DNA of 64,000 nucleotides from positions 3,906,001 to 3,970,000 of the forward strand of contig NZ_RBKU01000001.1 in the NCBI RefSeq assembly GCF_003633615.1. Direction: 5' to 3'. Positions 8,179 through 16,732 of this stretch are shown here, piece after piece (positions within the stretch are counted from its first letter, which is position 1; each line of letters opens with the position of its first letter). The notes under the pieces were generated by a model, which was not told where the DNA came from, searched no databases, and saw only the letters and a list, made by a program, of their open reading frames with translations. The position numbers were made by a program, and so were the translations under genes. This DNA is from Mucilaginibacter gracilis. GTDB lineage: Bacteria; Bacteroidota; Bacteroidia; Sphingobacteriales; Sphingobacteriaceae.

Positions 8179-9567
8179 ATGCAATTCAGCGTTCATAAGA
8201 CTCTGCTGCTGGTCAGCTTTAGCCTTGCAGTCCAACTTAGCCAGGCACAAACCAAACAAGCAATGATCGATACACTCATCGAGCGCTCCCACCGGCTGGG
8301 TTTATTCACCGGGAATGTGCTGGTGATCGATCACGGAAAAGAGCTGTACCGCAAAGCGATAGGCGCTGCTGATGCTTCCGGCAAAAGCTATTTGACAGAT
8401 CAATACAGGTTCCATATCGGCTCGATCGCCAAAGAGTTCAACGCGGTGTCCATCATGATGCTGCAGGAACAGGGAAAGCTATCCATCGATGACCCGATTA
8501 CCAAATACCTGGACGGACTGCCGGGCTGGGCGGATAAAATTAGCATCAGGAACCTGTTACAATACAGCAGCGGCCTGCCGGACCTCCAATGGAAAACGAT
8601 CACCAGTGATGCTCTGGCTATGGATGCCATCAAACAGGCGGTCAAGCCTGACTTTGCGCCGGGTACACAATACGCCTATAATAACAGCAATACTTTATTA
8701 CAGCGCCAGATCGTGGCTAGGGTAAGCGGCAGGAGTTTCGCCAGCTTCGTGACACAAAATATACTCCGGCCCCTGAAAATGAGCGCCTCACTGGTTGATC
8801 CGGACGATGCTGCGCCACTGATGGCTAAATCCTATACCAACGCACTGGTACAAGCCCCGCTGGTATCGGCTATCTCCGGCTGGACAGCGGTTACGATGGA
8901 TGATTTTTACAAATGGGAACAAAGCCTGGAGCAATTCAAACTGATCAGTCCCGCTTCCACCAAAATCCTGCTGACGCCATTTGCATCCGGCAAGCAATGC
9001 GGTTTAGGTGGCGGTGAAATGGCTGGCGATCAACTCGGTAAACACACGCATGACGGCACGGCGATGCAATACCAGGCTTTGCTGACCGCCGACGTAAAGC
9101 AGGGTCGTACCGTGATCTTACTGACCAATAACCGGCAAAACAGCCTGTACGACATCAACGCGGCTATACAAAATATACTCGGTGGTCAAACTTATGTACA
9201 GCCGAAGAAGCAGTTGATTACGGCCTGGCAGGACAAACTGGATACGGCAAGCGTAGCCGGATTGATCAAAGCTTATCAGGAATTGAAAGCCAAATATCCC
9301 AACGATTACAACTTCAATGAACCGGCGCTGAACGTGGTCGGCTATACTTTATTGGGTAAGAAACGCTATGACAGCGCTATCGCGGTTTTTGAATACAATA
9401 CCATCTTGTTCCCCCATTCCGGCAACGCTTTTGACAGCCTGGCGGAAGCTTACTTCAATCAGGGCGACAAGGCTAAATCCCTGCTTAATTACGAACGTGC
9501 ACTGGAACTGGACCCCTCCAATGCGGGGGCTAAAGAAAAGATCAATAGCCTTCGACAGCAAAAATGA
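8179..9567 (+). CDS. Class C beta-lactamase-related serine hydrolase with C-terminal TPR
   Basis: 462 residues. Residues 1-23 are a signal peptide ending QLSQA. The serine-beta-lactamase/DD-peptidase fold follows, with the S-x-x-K nucleophile motif in GSIAKEFNAVS (~80), YNN as the Y-x-N motif (~172), and HTHDG as the K/H-x-G region (~290). Residues ~365-462 form a tetratricopeptide segment (YDSAIAVFEYNTILFPHSGNAFDSLAEAYF, KSLLNYERALELDP). It is exported, probably periplasmic, acting on D-amino peptides or esters; the substrate is unknown. The AraC gene overlaps its stop codon. Confidence 0.88.
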   Translation: MQFSVHKTLLLVSFSLAVQLSQAQTKQAMIDTLIERSHRLGLFTGNVLVIDHGKELYRKAIGAADASGKSYLTDQYRFHIGSIAKEFNAVSIMMLQEQGKLSIDDPITKYLDGLPGWADKISIRNLLQYSSGLPDLQWKTITSDALAMDAIKQAVKPDFAPGTQYAYNNSNTLLQRQIVARVSGRSFASFVTQNILRPLKMSASLVDPDDAAPLMAKSYTNALVQAPLVSAISGWTAVTMDDFYKWEQSLEQFKLISPASTKILLTPFASGKQCGLGGGEMAGDQLGKHTHDGTAMQYQALLTADVKQGRTVILLTNNRQNSLYDINAAIQNILGGQTYVQPKKQLITAWQDKLDTASVAGLIKAYQELKAKYPNDYNFNEPALNVVGYTLLGKKRYDSAIAVFEYNTILFPHSGNAFDSLAEAYFNQGDKAKSLLNYERALELDPSNAGAKEKINSLRQQK

Positions 9568-10379
9568 ATTCGTGCAAAACGCCCAAATTTAATAATATGA
9601 AGCAAAGCGGTGATACATTCCTTGGCCGTGTGCGGTCCGTGAAGATGGTCGATGGCTGCGGCGTGATGCCCACGCTTTATTCAGCCGATAAGGAGCTGGA
9701 GGAATGGCATAGCCATGAACAAGCCAGTATCAGCCTGCTGGTCAGAGGTGGGCACGACGAATATCTTTACGGTAAATATCACAAGCGGCAACCCGGCGAT
9801 CTGAAATTTATCCCCGCAGGAGAGGTTCATCGGTGCGATCGCTATCAGCCGGGAACATTGAAGATCAATCTATCGTTCCGGCCCGGTATATTAGCAGAAC
9901 ATGCGGAAGACCGGCTGGATAGCCTCCTCAGTACAAAACTTAATTCTAAATTTCTGCTGCTTCAGCTTTACCATGCGCTGGAGGACCCGGCGGTTGAAAC
10001 GCAGGCTTCGGCGCAGTTGCTGCTGACGGCTTTGCTACACCCGGAAGGGAAAAGAGAAGGCTATACGCCAGCATGGGTAATGCAATTGAAGGAGTTATTG
10101 CAGGATGAATGGTCTGCCTGCTATGATCTCGGGGAACTGTCCCAAAAGGTAGGTGTACACCCCGTCACGATCTCCCGCTACTTCCCGGTCTATTTCTCTA
10201 CTACTTTAGGTGAATACATGTGTAAGCTGAAAATCGAGCGGGCCTTACCGCTGCTCGGCGATGGAAAGCTGTCGCTGACCGACATCGCTTATCAATGCGG
10301 CTTCGCCGACCATGCCCATTTCACCCGCACCTTCAAAGCGGTAACCGGTTATCTGCCGAAACAATTCCGGAAAATTTAA
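9564..10379 (+). CDS. AraC-family transcriptional regulator
   Basis: 271 residues: an N-terminal cupin-like sensing domain (WHSHEQASISLLVRGGHDEYLYGKYHKRQPGDLKFIPAGEVHRCDRY, ~30-85), then the two-helix-turn-helix AraC domain at ~170-271 (LGELSQKVGVHPVTISRYFPVYFSTTLGEYM and LTDIAYQCGFADHAHFTRTFKAVTGYLPKQFRKI). The ATG at 9564 overlaps the hydrolase stop (ATGA), favouring coupling; ATG 9598 (MKQSGDTF) is an alternative start. It probably controls the hydrolase or the peptidase genes downstream in response to a small ligand. Confidence 0.9.
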   Translation: MNSCKTPKFNNMKQSGDTFLGRVRSVKMVDGCGVMPTLYSADKELEEWHSHEQASISLLVRGGHDEYLYGKYHKRQPGDLKFIPAGEVHRCDRYQPGTLKINLSFRPGILAEHAEDRLDSLLSTKLNSKFLLLQLYHALEDPAVETQASAQLLLTALLHPEGKREGYTPAWVMQLKELLQDEWSACYDLGELSQKVGVHPVTISRYFPVYFSTTLGEYMCKLKIERALPLLGDGKLSLTDIAYQCGFADHAHFTRTFKAVTGYLPKQFRKI

Positions 10380-10444
10380 GCAGGTTAATCCTGTTCTATT
10401 TTAAGTCAGCCTTTCGCTTTAGCTTGCGGGCTAATTTACAGCAG

Positions 10445-12316
10445 ATGTTACGGACACGTTTTTATTGGCTGGCTTTGGTGCTTTGCGTGAATGCTGCGCC
10501 CGCTGCGGCACAATCATTTGACCCTTTCGACGGGCATTCAACCGCCTTCCGGGCCAGTCCGGAACGTTATTTCAGCAGCCCGGCCAAAGAGCTGGAACAG
10601 CGGAAGCGCTTACTGGATAAGACAGCTGTTTTCACGAAAAACGAACCCTGGACGCCTGCCATGCTGGACGATCAACTGGCGCTTTACGAAAAGCTGCTGG
10701 TTTCCCTGAACAGGCACTACGCTTATTTTCAGTTGCTGGGCTACCGGGACAAACGGGATACAGCGGCAAGGAGCGCCAAAGATCAAGTGGATCAGTTAAT
10801 AGACAGCCTGGACCGGTATACGGCAGGGCAATTGCGCAGGCCGCTTTTTAGCGTGCAGGCCGATAATAAGGCCTACCGCTATCATTATTTACTGCAAAAA
10901 ACACGTTCGGATGCGGAACACGAGCTGAATCCTGTCCCTGCGGCTATCGCTGCCAGGCTCAGCGATCCGCTGATCCAAAGGCTGACGGACAGGTATGATA
11001 ACCTGATGGACGATATCAGGGCACCCGACCTGTTACTGCCCGACGGGCAAAAACTGAATCCTGTCACTAACCGTAATAAGGTATTACAGTACCCGGATGC
11101 GGCGGTTCGTGCCCGCGGCATGAAAGCGTATTATAATGCCTATAGCGCGCATGCGGAGCTATTGGCGGGTACACTGATCGATATTACCGCTTCAAAAAAT
11201 GAGCTGGCGCAGTTAAGGGGGTTTAAAAGCTCCCCGGAGGCCACCTATGCCCGCCGCCTGCAACTGCCGGAAGACAGCGTCCGGGTTATGCTCCGGCAAA
11301 TGATGGGCCTTGCGGCAGTGCTGAAGAACTACCAGCGGGTGCAGGCTACCCAGGTTAAATTGATTAACGGGCTGGATACCGTACACAGCTGGGATATGTC
11401 GTTGCCGTCCGGCTACAGCTTTCAGCAGCTGCCCTTCGGGCAGGTGAAAGCCTTAACGCTCCGGGCGTTCCTGCCTTTGGGCAAACCTTACCAGCATCTA
11501 TTTGCCTGGCTGCTGGACCCGGCCAACGGGGCGCTGGATATAGCCGCCGGACCGGACAGGGTCAATGAAAATACGTCAGTGGGCTACCCCGGTGTCCCGG
11601 TGACTTTGTATATGAAAAGTTACGGCGGCAGCCTTGGGGAAGTTTTAAGGCTTTCCCACGAGGGCGGCCATGCCATTCACATGCGACTGATGAGTGAGGC
11701 CGGTATCGTTCCTTCCTATGCCGCAGGGCCAAGTTTCCTTTTTGAAGCCTATGCCATGCTCAACGAGTTATTGGTACTGGATGAATTGCAGCAGCAGGCC
11801 ACCACTGCCAAAGCCAAGGCATTTTATACCCAGGCTTTCCTCGATAAGCTTTCCCTGGAAATATTTACCGCTGCCGAAGAAGGCAGTTTCGAACAGGGCC
11901 TTTATGACGGCGTGGCTGCCGGGCGCATGCATGACCGCAAGGATGTGGACAGTTTATATGCGGGCATCATGGGGCGCTATGACCTGTTTTTTCAGGCAGA
12001 GCCGGAACGACGGAGCGAGTGGATCAATAAACGCCTGGTATTTGACGACCCGTTGTACAATGTCAACTACCTGTATGCGATGCTGCTTACCTGCCGACTT
12101 TATGAGCAGGCGCACCGTGATCCTACTGATTTCGGGCGGCGTTACGCGGCCTTACTGCGGAATGGTTTTGATGCGTCCGCAGATGAATTGATCCGGAAGT
12201 TTATGGGTTTCGGCCTGGACAACCAAGCCCTGCTCAGGAGTGCGCTGGAGCTGATGCAACAACGCACCAAAGAACTGGCCTCGTTATATAAAGAACTTAA
12301 CCTGGAAAAAGATTAA
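10445..12316 (+). CDS. M3-family (oligoendopeptidase F-like) metallopeptidase
   Basis: About 623 residues from ATG 10445. This start is preferred because it gives a signal peptide (MLRTRFYWLALVLCVNAAPAAAQ), while the longer frame from 10295 overlaps the AraC gene. The zinc site is HEGGH (HExxH) within LSHEGGHAIHMRLMSEAG (~400), with the third-ligand region LFEAYAMLNELLVLDEL about 28 residues later, as in M3 thimet/oligoendopeptidases. It hydrolyses medium-length peptides, here outside the cytoplasm. A 65-base gap from the AraC gene suggests a shared transcript. Confidence 0.9.
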   Translation: MLRTRFYWLALVLCVNAAPAAAQSFDPFDGHSTAFRASPERYFSSPAKELEQRKRLLDKTAVFTKNEPWTPAMLDDQLALYEKLLVSLNRHYAYFQLLGYRDKRDTAARSAKDQVDQLIDSLDRYTAGQLRRPLFSVQADNKAYRYHYLLQKTRSDAEHELNPVPAAIAARLSDPLIQRLTDRYDNLMDDIRAPDLLLPDGQKLNPVTNRNKVLQYPDAAVRARGMKAYYNAYSAHAELLAGTLIDITASKNELAQLRGFKSSPEATYARRLQLPEDSVRVMLRQMMGLAAVLKNYQRVQATQVKLINGLDTVHSWDMSLPSGYSFQQLPFGQVKALTLRAFLPLGKPYQHLFAWLLDPANGALDIAAGPDRVNENTSVGYPGVPVTLYMKSYGGSLGEVLRLSHEGGHAIHMRLMSEAGIVPSYAAGPSFLFEAYAMLNELLVLDELQQQATTAKAKAFYTQAFLDKLSLEIFTAAEEGSFEQGLYDGVAAGRMHDRKDVDSLYAGIMGRYDLFFQAEPERRSEWINKRLVFDDPLYNVNYLYAMLLTCRLYEQAHRDPTDFGRRYAALLRNGFDASADELIRKFMGFGLDNQALLRSALELMQQRTKELASLYKELNLEKD

Positions 12317-12369
12317 GAATTTTAAATTGCTGCAACATTTAATACCTACTTATCGTCTTTTCGCTGTAT

Positions 12370-13563
12370 ATGATAAAAAAAATAATTAGCCTCTGCTTTA
12401 TCCTGTTTCAGAGCGGTCTGGTTTTTTGCCAGCAATTATCGAAAGCCGATTACCTGGCAGACCTGTACTATTTAAAAGATACCCTGCCCAAAAGGCATAT
12501 CAACCTTTTTGCGAAGATCAGTAAAGCCGATTTTGAGCATACCATCGCTGCCATGGCAGCCCGGCTGACCGATCCCGATATGGAAAGCTTTACCGTTGAG
12601 CTTTATAAACTGCCGGTTGCCATTGGCGATGAGCACACCCATATTGAGCCTGTTTTTACCAAAGCGGCCCCCATCCGTTTTGACAAGTTCTCCGAGGGGA
12701 TCTTTGTTACCGCCACAGATTCGGCTGATACGGATGTCCTGCTGTATAAGCTGGACGGCATAAACGGGCACCCGATCGGTGAGGTCATTAGCCGTTTTAA
12801 AGCGATCATTCAAAGCGGGAATTCATCATTTTTTGACTCACGCTTCCTGCACCTGATCAATAACCCGGTGATGTTGAAAGGCTTGCAGTTAACGGGCAGC
12901 ACCGATGAAACTTCATTTGATTTAACTGCCCCAAACGGCAAAACGACCAGGCGCGTTATGAAGTCTGTGCCGGGTACAGATGCCGGCAATCTGCCGCTGG
13001 TGGCAGCGCAGAAACAACAAAGAAAGGGGAATTACTGGGATAATTATGATGCCCGGACAGGCACGCTTTATTTTAATTATAATAATTGCCAGGATAACGA
13101 TGCGCATCCGTTCGCGGCGTTTAATAATGCACTCTTTGCTTTGATCGATCAAAAAAAGCCCAAACGGCTGGTGATCGACCTGAGGGATAATAGTGGTGGT
13201 AATTCGGGCGTGCTGACGCCGTTTATCGATAGTGTCAAACGAAGTTATTTAAATGCCAAAGGAAAATTGTTTGTCCTTATTGGCAAACAAACCTTTTCAT
13301 CTGCTTTGATGAACGCGGTTGATTTTAAGCGGAACACCAATGCTATTTTATTAGGTGAAGCGACAAGCGGTACGGTAAACCATTATGGGGAGGTAAGGGG
13401 TTTCAGGTTGCCGCACACGAAAATCGTGATCGGTTATTCTACCCGGTATTGGGAAAACTGGAAGGGGCATGACGGCCCGCTGATGCCGGATGTGGCGATT
13501 GCTTATTCGGTGAAAAACTTTGGGAAAGGGATTGATGAGGCTTTGGTTTATGCGGAGAAATAG
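12370..13563 (+). CDS. S41-family (C-terminal processing) peptidase-like protein
   Basis: 397 residues with a signal peptide (MIKKIISLCFILFQSGLVFCQ). The catalytic domain shows the S41 pattern: VIDLRDNSGGNSG (~270) and GKQTFSSALMNAVDF (~310), where a Ser in TFSS is the expected nucleophile, then LLGEATSG (~335). The N-terminal ~180 residues carry a helical part (YYLKDTLPKRHINLF) and an HTHIEP stretch, as in Bacteroidota tricorn/IRBP-like members lacking an obvious PDZ domain. It probably processes periplasmic peptides; the substrate is unknown. Confidence 0.85.
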   Translation: MIKKIISLCFILFQSGLVFCQQLSKADYLADLYYLKDTLPKRHINLFAKISKADFEHTIAAMAARLTDPDMESFTVELYKLPVAIGDEHTHIEPVFTKAAPIRFDKFSEGIFVTATDSADTDVLLYKLDGINGHPIGEVISRFKAIIQSGNSSFFDSRFLHLINNPVMLKGLQLTGSTDETSFDLTAPNGKTTRRVMKSVPGTDAGNLPLVAAQKQQRKGNYWDNYDARTGTLYFNYNNCQDNDAHPFAAFNNALFALIDQKKPKRLVIDLRDNSGGNSGVLTPFIDSVKRSYLNAKGKLFVLIGKQTFSSALMNAVDFKRNTNAILLGEATSGTVNHYGEVRGFRLPHTKIVIGYSTRYWENWKGHDGPLMPDVAIAYSVKNFGKGIDEALVYAEK

Positions 13564-13624
13564 CCTAAGTGCCTGGGGAATGCCTAAGCTCTTATTTATT
13601 AACAACAAGTTAACCTGGCCGGCT

Positions 13625-13632
13625 TATCTTTG
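13625..13632 (+). promoter_or_regulatory. -7 element of sigma A promoter
   Basis: TATCTTTG ends 5 bases before the GTG start of sigma A, so the mRNA should be leaderless or nearly so. Upstream lies a TTAAC...GTTAACC pair, which is also seen before sigma D and sigma E. Confidence 0.6.
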
Positions 13633-13637
13633 AAAAG

Positions 13638-14237
13638 GTGAAAGAGCTACCCGATAAAACCCTGTTCGCATTGGTTCAGGACCATGATGAACGCGCGTTC
13701 GCTGTCCTGCTGGAAAGGTACAGCGCCCGGGTGTATGACCTGGTCTACAAGCGTACCCGTGACGATGACGATACCAAAGATATTTTGCAGGACATTTTTA
13801 TATCGTTCTGGAACAACCGGGATAAGATCAGAATCGAAGACTCTATTTATCCTTACCTTCACCGCTCGGCCAAGTATGCCGTCATTGACCTGGCTGTCAG
13901 AAACCAACGCGTCAGCGCTTATCAAAGCTTGTTAGCCAAACAGGACGAGCCATTTATTCATCCCGCTGAAAATTCGTTGATCGCCGCTGAACTCCGGCAG
14001 CAATACGAACAAGAAGTCGCCCGGATGCCCGGTACCATGCAGCAGATCTTCCGGCTCAGCCGTGACCAGCACCTCTCCGCCAGGGAGATCGCAGCGCAAT
14101 TACAGCTCTCGGAACAAACCGTCAGAAATAACATTACGCTGGCCCTGAAAAAGCTGCGGCTTAGCCTCGGCTCCGACCAACTGATCGTTTTATTGCCGCT
14201 CAGCCTGTACATTTCTTCCGCCCTGGCCGCGCATTAG
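13638..14237 (+). CDS. ECF sigma factor, cassette A
   Basis: 199 residues from a GTG start. Region 2 is at ~10-80 (DERAFAVLLERYSARVYDLVYKRT, DTKDILQDIFISFWNNRD) and region 4 at ~125-175 (MPGTMQQIFRLSRDQHLSAREIAAQLQLSEQTVRNNITLALKKLR). It directs RNA polymerase to its target promoters when freed or activated by the partner FecR. The C-terminus is a hydrophobic tail (LIVLLPLSLYISSALAA). Its expected fecR partner (15603) is displaced by two unrelated genes (14335-15362). Confidence 0.93.
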   Translation: MKELPDKTLFALVQDHDERAFAVLLERYSARVYDLVYKRTRDDDDTKDILQDIFISFWNNRDKIRIEDSIYPYLHRSAKYAVIDLAVRNQRVSAYQSLLAKQDEPFIHPAENSLIAAELRQQYEQEVARMPGTMQQIFRLSRDQHLSAREIAAQLQLSEQTVRNNITLALKKLRLSLGSDQLIVLLPLSLYISSALAAH

Positions 14238-14334
14238 TCATTAATCAGAGTTTATCAACCACTTTTTTCACAACATATCATACATTCTTTTTAGCATTAA
14301 ACAACGTGTAAAGCATTTGCACTTTTACTATCAG

Positions 14335-14943
14335 CTAATCTTTCAGGCAGCGCACAGAAAAGCCGTGATACTTTCCGCCGTGGTTGCTGCCTAATGCTTC
14401 ACTGTCGGATCGCAAATACCACGCCCAGGCATCCACATCGTCATACGCGGTGCTACTCCAAAATAGTAAAGTGCCATTGCTTGAAGGAATAAATCCGCTT
14501 TGGCCACGAAAACTGCTGTATAAAGCGGTGAATCCGCTTGAATTTGTTGCGCCTGTGTTCGGGCCTGACCAGGATACCGTACCTGTTACTTTCATTTTTC
14601 CGCCCGCTACAGTTTCGCCACCAAGAAATTCTGCCAATAATGACCAGTCCTTCTCGGTTGGGACGTGCCAGCCTTTGGGGGAAAGTTTGCCGGTATTTAC
14701 AGCGTGCCAGTTATACAATGCGCCTGTAGCTCCATTATTCGTCTCCTGATCATCGTACCAGCAATAGCCTGGTGAATTCAGTTTATACCAAGCCTCAGCC
14801 GTGTCAACTATCAATGGGATCTCCGTGCCATCGTTGTATCTGGTGGTTTTTAGATTTTCTACCATCCATACCTGTGTTCCGATGGATATGGTATGATAAA
14901 TATTACCGTCAATATCGTTAATGATCGCTGTGTTCTTATCCAT
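14335..14943 (-). CDS. FISUMP-domain protein
   Basis: About 203 residues from ATG 14943. The Fibrobacter succinogenes major paralogous domain is clear: DIDGNIYHTISIGTQVWMVENLK, then WYDDQETNNGATGALYNWHAV, GWHVPTEKDWSLLAEFLGG, and a closing SVRCLKD. Family members are usually secreted or lipid-anchored; here no signal peptide is seen. The longer frame to 14982 is rejected because a -7 element (14962-14969) lies inside it. The protein sits with a divergent HxlR gene inside the sigma A/fecR A interval. Function of the domain is unknown. Confidence 0.85.
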   Translation of the reverse strand: MDKNTAIINDIDGNIYHTISIGTQVWMVENLKTTRYNDGTEIPLIVDTAEAWYKLNSPGYCWYDDQETNNGATGALYNWHAVNTGKLSPKGWHVPTEKDWSLLAEFLGGETVAGGKMKVTGTVSWSGPNTGATNSSGFTALYSSFRGQSGFIPSSNGTLLFWSSTAYDDVDAWAWYLRSDSEALGSNHGGKYHGFSVRCLKD

Positions 14944-14961
14944 TATTATCATTGTTTTATG

Positions 14962-14969
14962 CAAATGTA
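14962..14969 (-). promoter_or_regulatory. -7 element for the FISUMP gene
   Basis: TACATTTG on the minus strand lies about 19 bases before ATG 14943, which decides the start in favour of 14943 (or 14952). Confidence 0.5.
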
Positions 14970-14984
14970 TTTCTAAATCCACTG

Positions 14985-14992
14985 TACTTTTG
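14985..14992 (+). promoter_or_regulatory. -7 element for the HxlR gene
   Basis: TACTTTTG lies 37 bases before ATG 15030. It is 15 bases from the divergent FISUMP -7 element, so the two promoters overlap in their -33 regions and a single bound regulator could control both. Confidence 0.5.
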
Positions 14993-15029
14993 ATATCAAT
15001 ATCCTGAAGGATACCAAAGCGGTTTAATT

Positions 15030-15362
15030 ATGAAAGGAATGACGGAGGAACAGGCAATGAGGTATTTACAAGATACCTTATTCGTCGTTGGCGGTAAATG
15101 GAAGCTCCCCATATTGAGAGCCATACACAGCGGAAATTACCGCTTTCGTGATATACAACGAAGTTTGCCCTTGATTACGACCAGGGTGTTATCAAAAGAA
15201 TTAAAACATCTGGAAGAGAACAAGTTAGTGATCAGAACGGTTTATCACGCTCCGCTTGCCGTTGAATACAAAGTACCGAATTATATGCATTCCCTATTGC
15301 CTGTTATTAAAGAAATGATCTTATGGGGGCAAAACCACAGAAAGAAAATTAGTGATAAATGA
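15030..15362 (+). CDS. HxlR-family winged-helix regulator
   Basis: 110 residues with the HxlR signature: VVGGKWKLPILRAIHSGNYRFRDIQRSLPLITTRVLSKELKHLEENKLVIRTVYH, then a beta wing and a C-terminal dimerisation helix. It binds DNA as a dimer. It lacks the N-terminal Cys of redox-sensing relatives, so the signal is unknown. Its divergent arrangement with the FISUMP gene suggests it controls that gene and itself. Confidence 0.9.
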   Translation: MKGMTEEQAMRYLQDTLFVVGGKWKLPILRAIHSGNYRFRDIQRSLPLITTRVLSKELKHLEENKLVIRTVYHAPLAVEYKVPNYMHSLLPVIKEMILWGQNHRKKISDK

Positions 15363-15602
15363 TGCCTCCTGTTTGCATCAACCACGATCTGGAAGAATCT
15401 GCATAGTAAACTATTTAATGAACTCAAGGGAAAGCCCATGTCAGGAAAGATGCGAAATACGCCTTTATCAACTTTCTTGGTTTAATTATCAGAAGAGTTA
15501 AGGTGTATGATGAGCCATGAACAATGGCAAATTAATTCCCTAACAGAAGTTTAATGATTTCTTAACGGTATATCAGGGCGTCTTAACAGATTATACTGTT
15601 GA

Positions 15603-16559
15603 ATGGCAAAGACACCGGAAACAACACCCGAAATAGCACTCCTGCAACGTTACCGAGCAGGCACCTGTACCCCTGAAGAAGCCAGGCAGGTCGATGAATG
15701 GTTCGACGCGCAGGAAAATGAAGGCGTACCGCCGCTGTTGCGCAGGCGATCCGTACAAGCAATTAACCGCGCCGTCCTGCGGGCGATCCGGTCGCCGCAG
15801 CGAAAACGACAAAACGGCTTTTTCTTTCTAAAGATCGCGGCGGTGCTGCTGCTGGCCTTCATGGCAGGTCTTTTCGGCTACAGGCAATTATACTCTGCAA
15901 AAGACTTGCACATCACTTATACTACGATCAGCACAAAGGCCGGCGAACGCAAGACCGTCATCCTCCCTGATAGCACCCATATCAGTTTAAATAACGTATC
16001 TGCCATTCGATTCGCCGACAACTTCGATGGGAAGACCCGGGCCGTCACCCTAACCGGTGAGGCTTTTTTCGAGGTACGCCATGATGCTACGCGCCCGTTC
16101 ATCGTTAGCACGGGCCAATTGCATATCCAGGTATTAGGCACCTCCTTTGACGTGAGAGCATTCCCCGATGAAGCGCAGGCCAAAGTGACCGTCGCCTCCG
16201 GTAAAGTTGGCGTATATAGTACCCAGCACAAAACAGCTACGCAAATGCTGCTGCCCGGGCAGCAGCTTACCTATAACGGTACCACGGCAACGTATAGCAC
16301 CAGTCAGGTCAACCCAGACGATCAGCACGCCTGGCAACAGGGCATCCTCATCCTCAAAAGCGAAAACCTGCGGGAGATCGCCCGGCAACTCGAACGCTGG
16401 TACAACGTCAGAATCAGTATACCGGACACCAGGCTGCAACAGGAGCAATTCAATATCAAACAAAATAACGAAAGCCTTGACCATGTTCTGGCCTCACTGA
16501 GCCTTTCCGGCGACGGCTTCCATTACCGGATCAAAGGCAGGCAGGTACAGATCTGGTAA
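15603..16559 (+). CDS. FecR-family anti-sigma factor, cassette A
   Basis: 318 residues: a cytoplasmic N-terminal sigma-binding part (1-75; LLQRYRAGTCTPEEARQVDEWFDAQ), one membrane span at ~80-100 (FFFLKIAAVLLLAFMAGLFGY), a periplasmic FecR domain (~110-225; KAGERKTVILPDSTHISLNNVSAIRF, LTGEAFFEV, VLGTSFDVRAF), and a C-terminal DUF4974-type part that should contact the receptor STN domain (SENLREIARQLERWYNV). It passes the ligand signal from receptor A to sigma A. The upstream 240 bases contain no gene and probably carry its own promoter. Confidence 0.92.
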   Translation: MAKTPETTPEIALLQRYRAGTCTPEEARQVDEWFDAQENEGVPPLLRRRSVQAINRAVLRAIRSPQRKRQNGFFFLKIAAVLLLAFMAGLFGYRQLYSAKDLHITYTTISTKAGERKTVILPDSTHISLNNVSAIRFADNFDGKTRAVTLTGEAFFEVRHDATRPFIVSTGQLHIQVLGTSFDVRAFPDEAQAKVTVASGKVGVYSTQHKTATQMLLPGQQLTYNGTTATYSTSQVNPDDQHAWQQGILILKSENLREIARQLERWYNVRISIPDTRLQQEQFNIKQNNESLDHVLASLSLSGDGFHYRIKGRQVQIW

Positions 16560-16650
16560 GCTTATAATTAACTGAGTATTTAACCCTAAAACCGCAATAT
16601 GAAAAAATAAAGCTGATGATATTATCTATTAAATAATGGATCAATAAAAA

Positions 16651-16676
16651 AGCGAAAGTGTACCACCACTTCCGCT
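16651..16676 (+). promoter_or_regulatory. Leader hairpin of receptor A
   Basis: 10-base arms AGCGAAAGTG and CACTTCCGCT (one G-U) enclose the loop TACCAC. A GATCCATC box follows 16 bases after the stem. An 8-bp outer pairing is also possible (ATGGATCA 16636-16643 with TGATCCAT 16691-16698). The same arms and spacing occur before receptor B at 24649. Confidence 0.7.
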
Positions 16677-16732
16677 TGTTAAAGTATTCATGATCCATCG
16701 AGTTTCTAACGCAACAATAACCATTAAATACA

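Noticed and set aside
15363..15602. Possible gene between HxlR and fecR A
   Set aside because: No frame of useful length; it probably holds only the fecR A promoter region.
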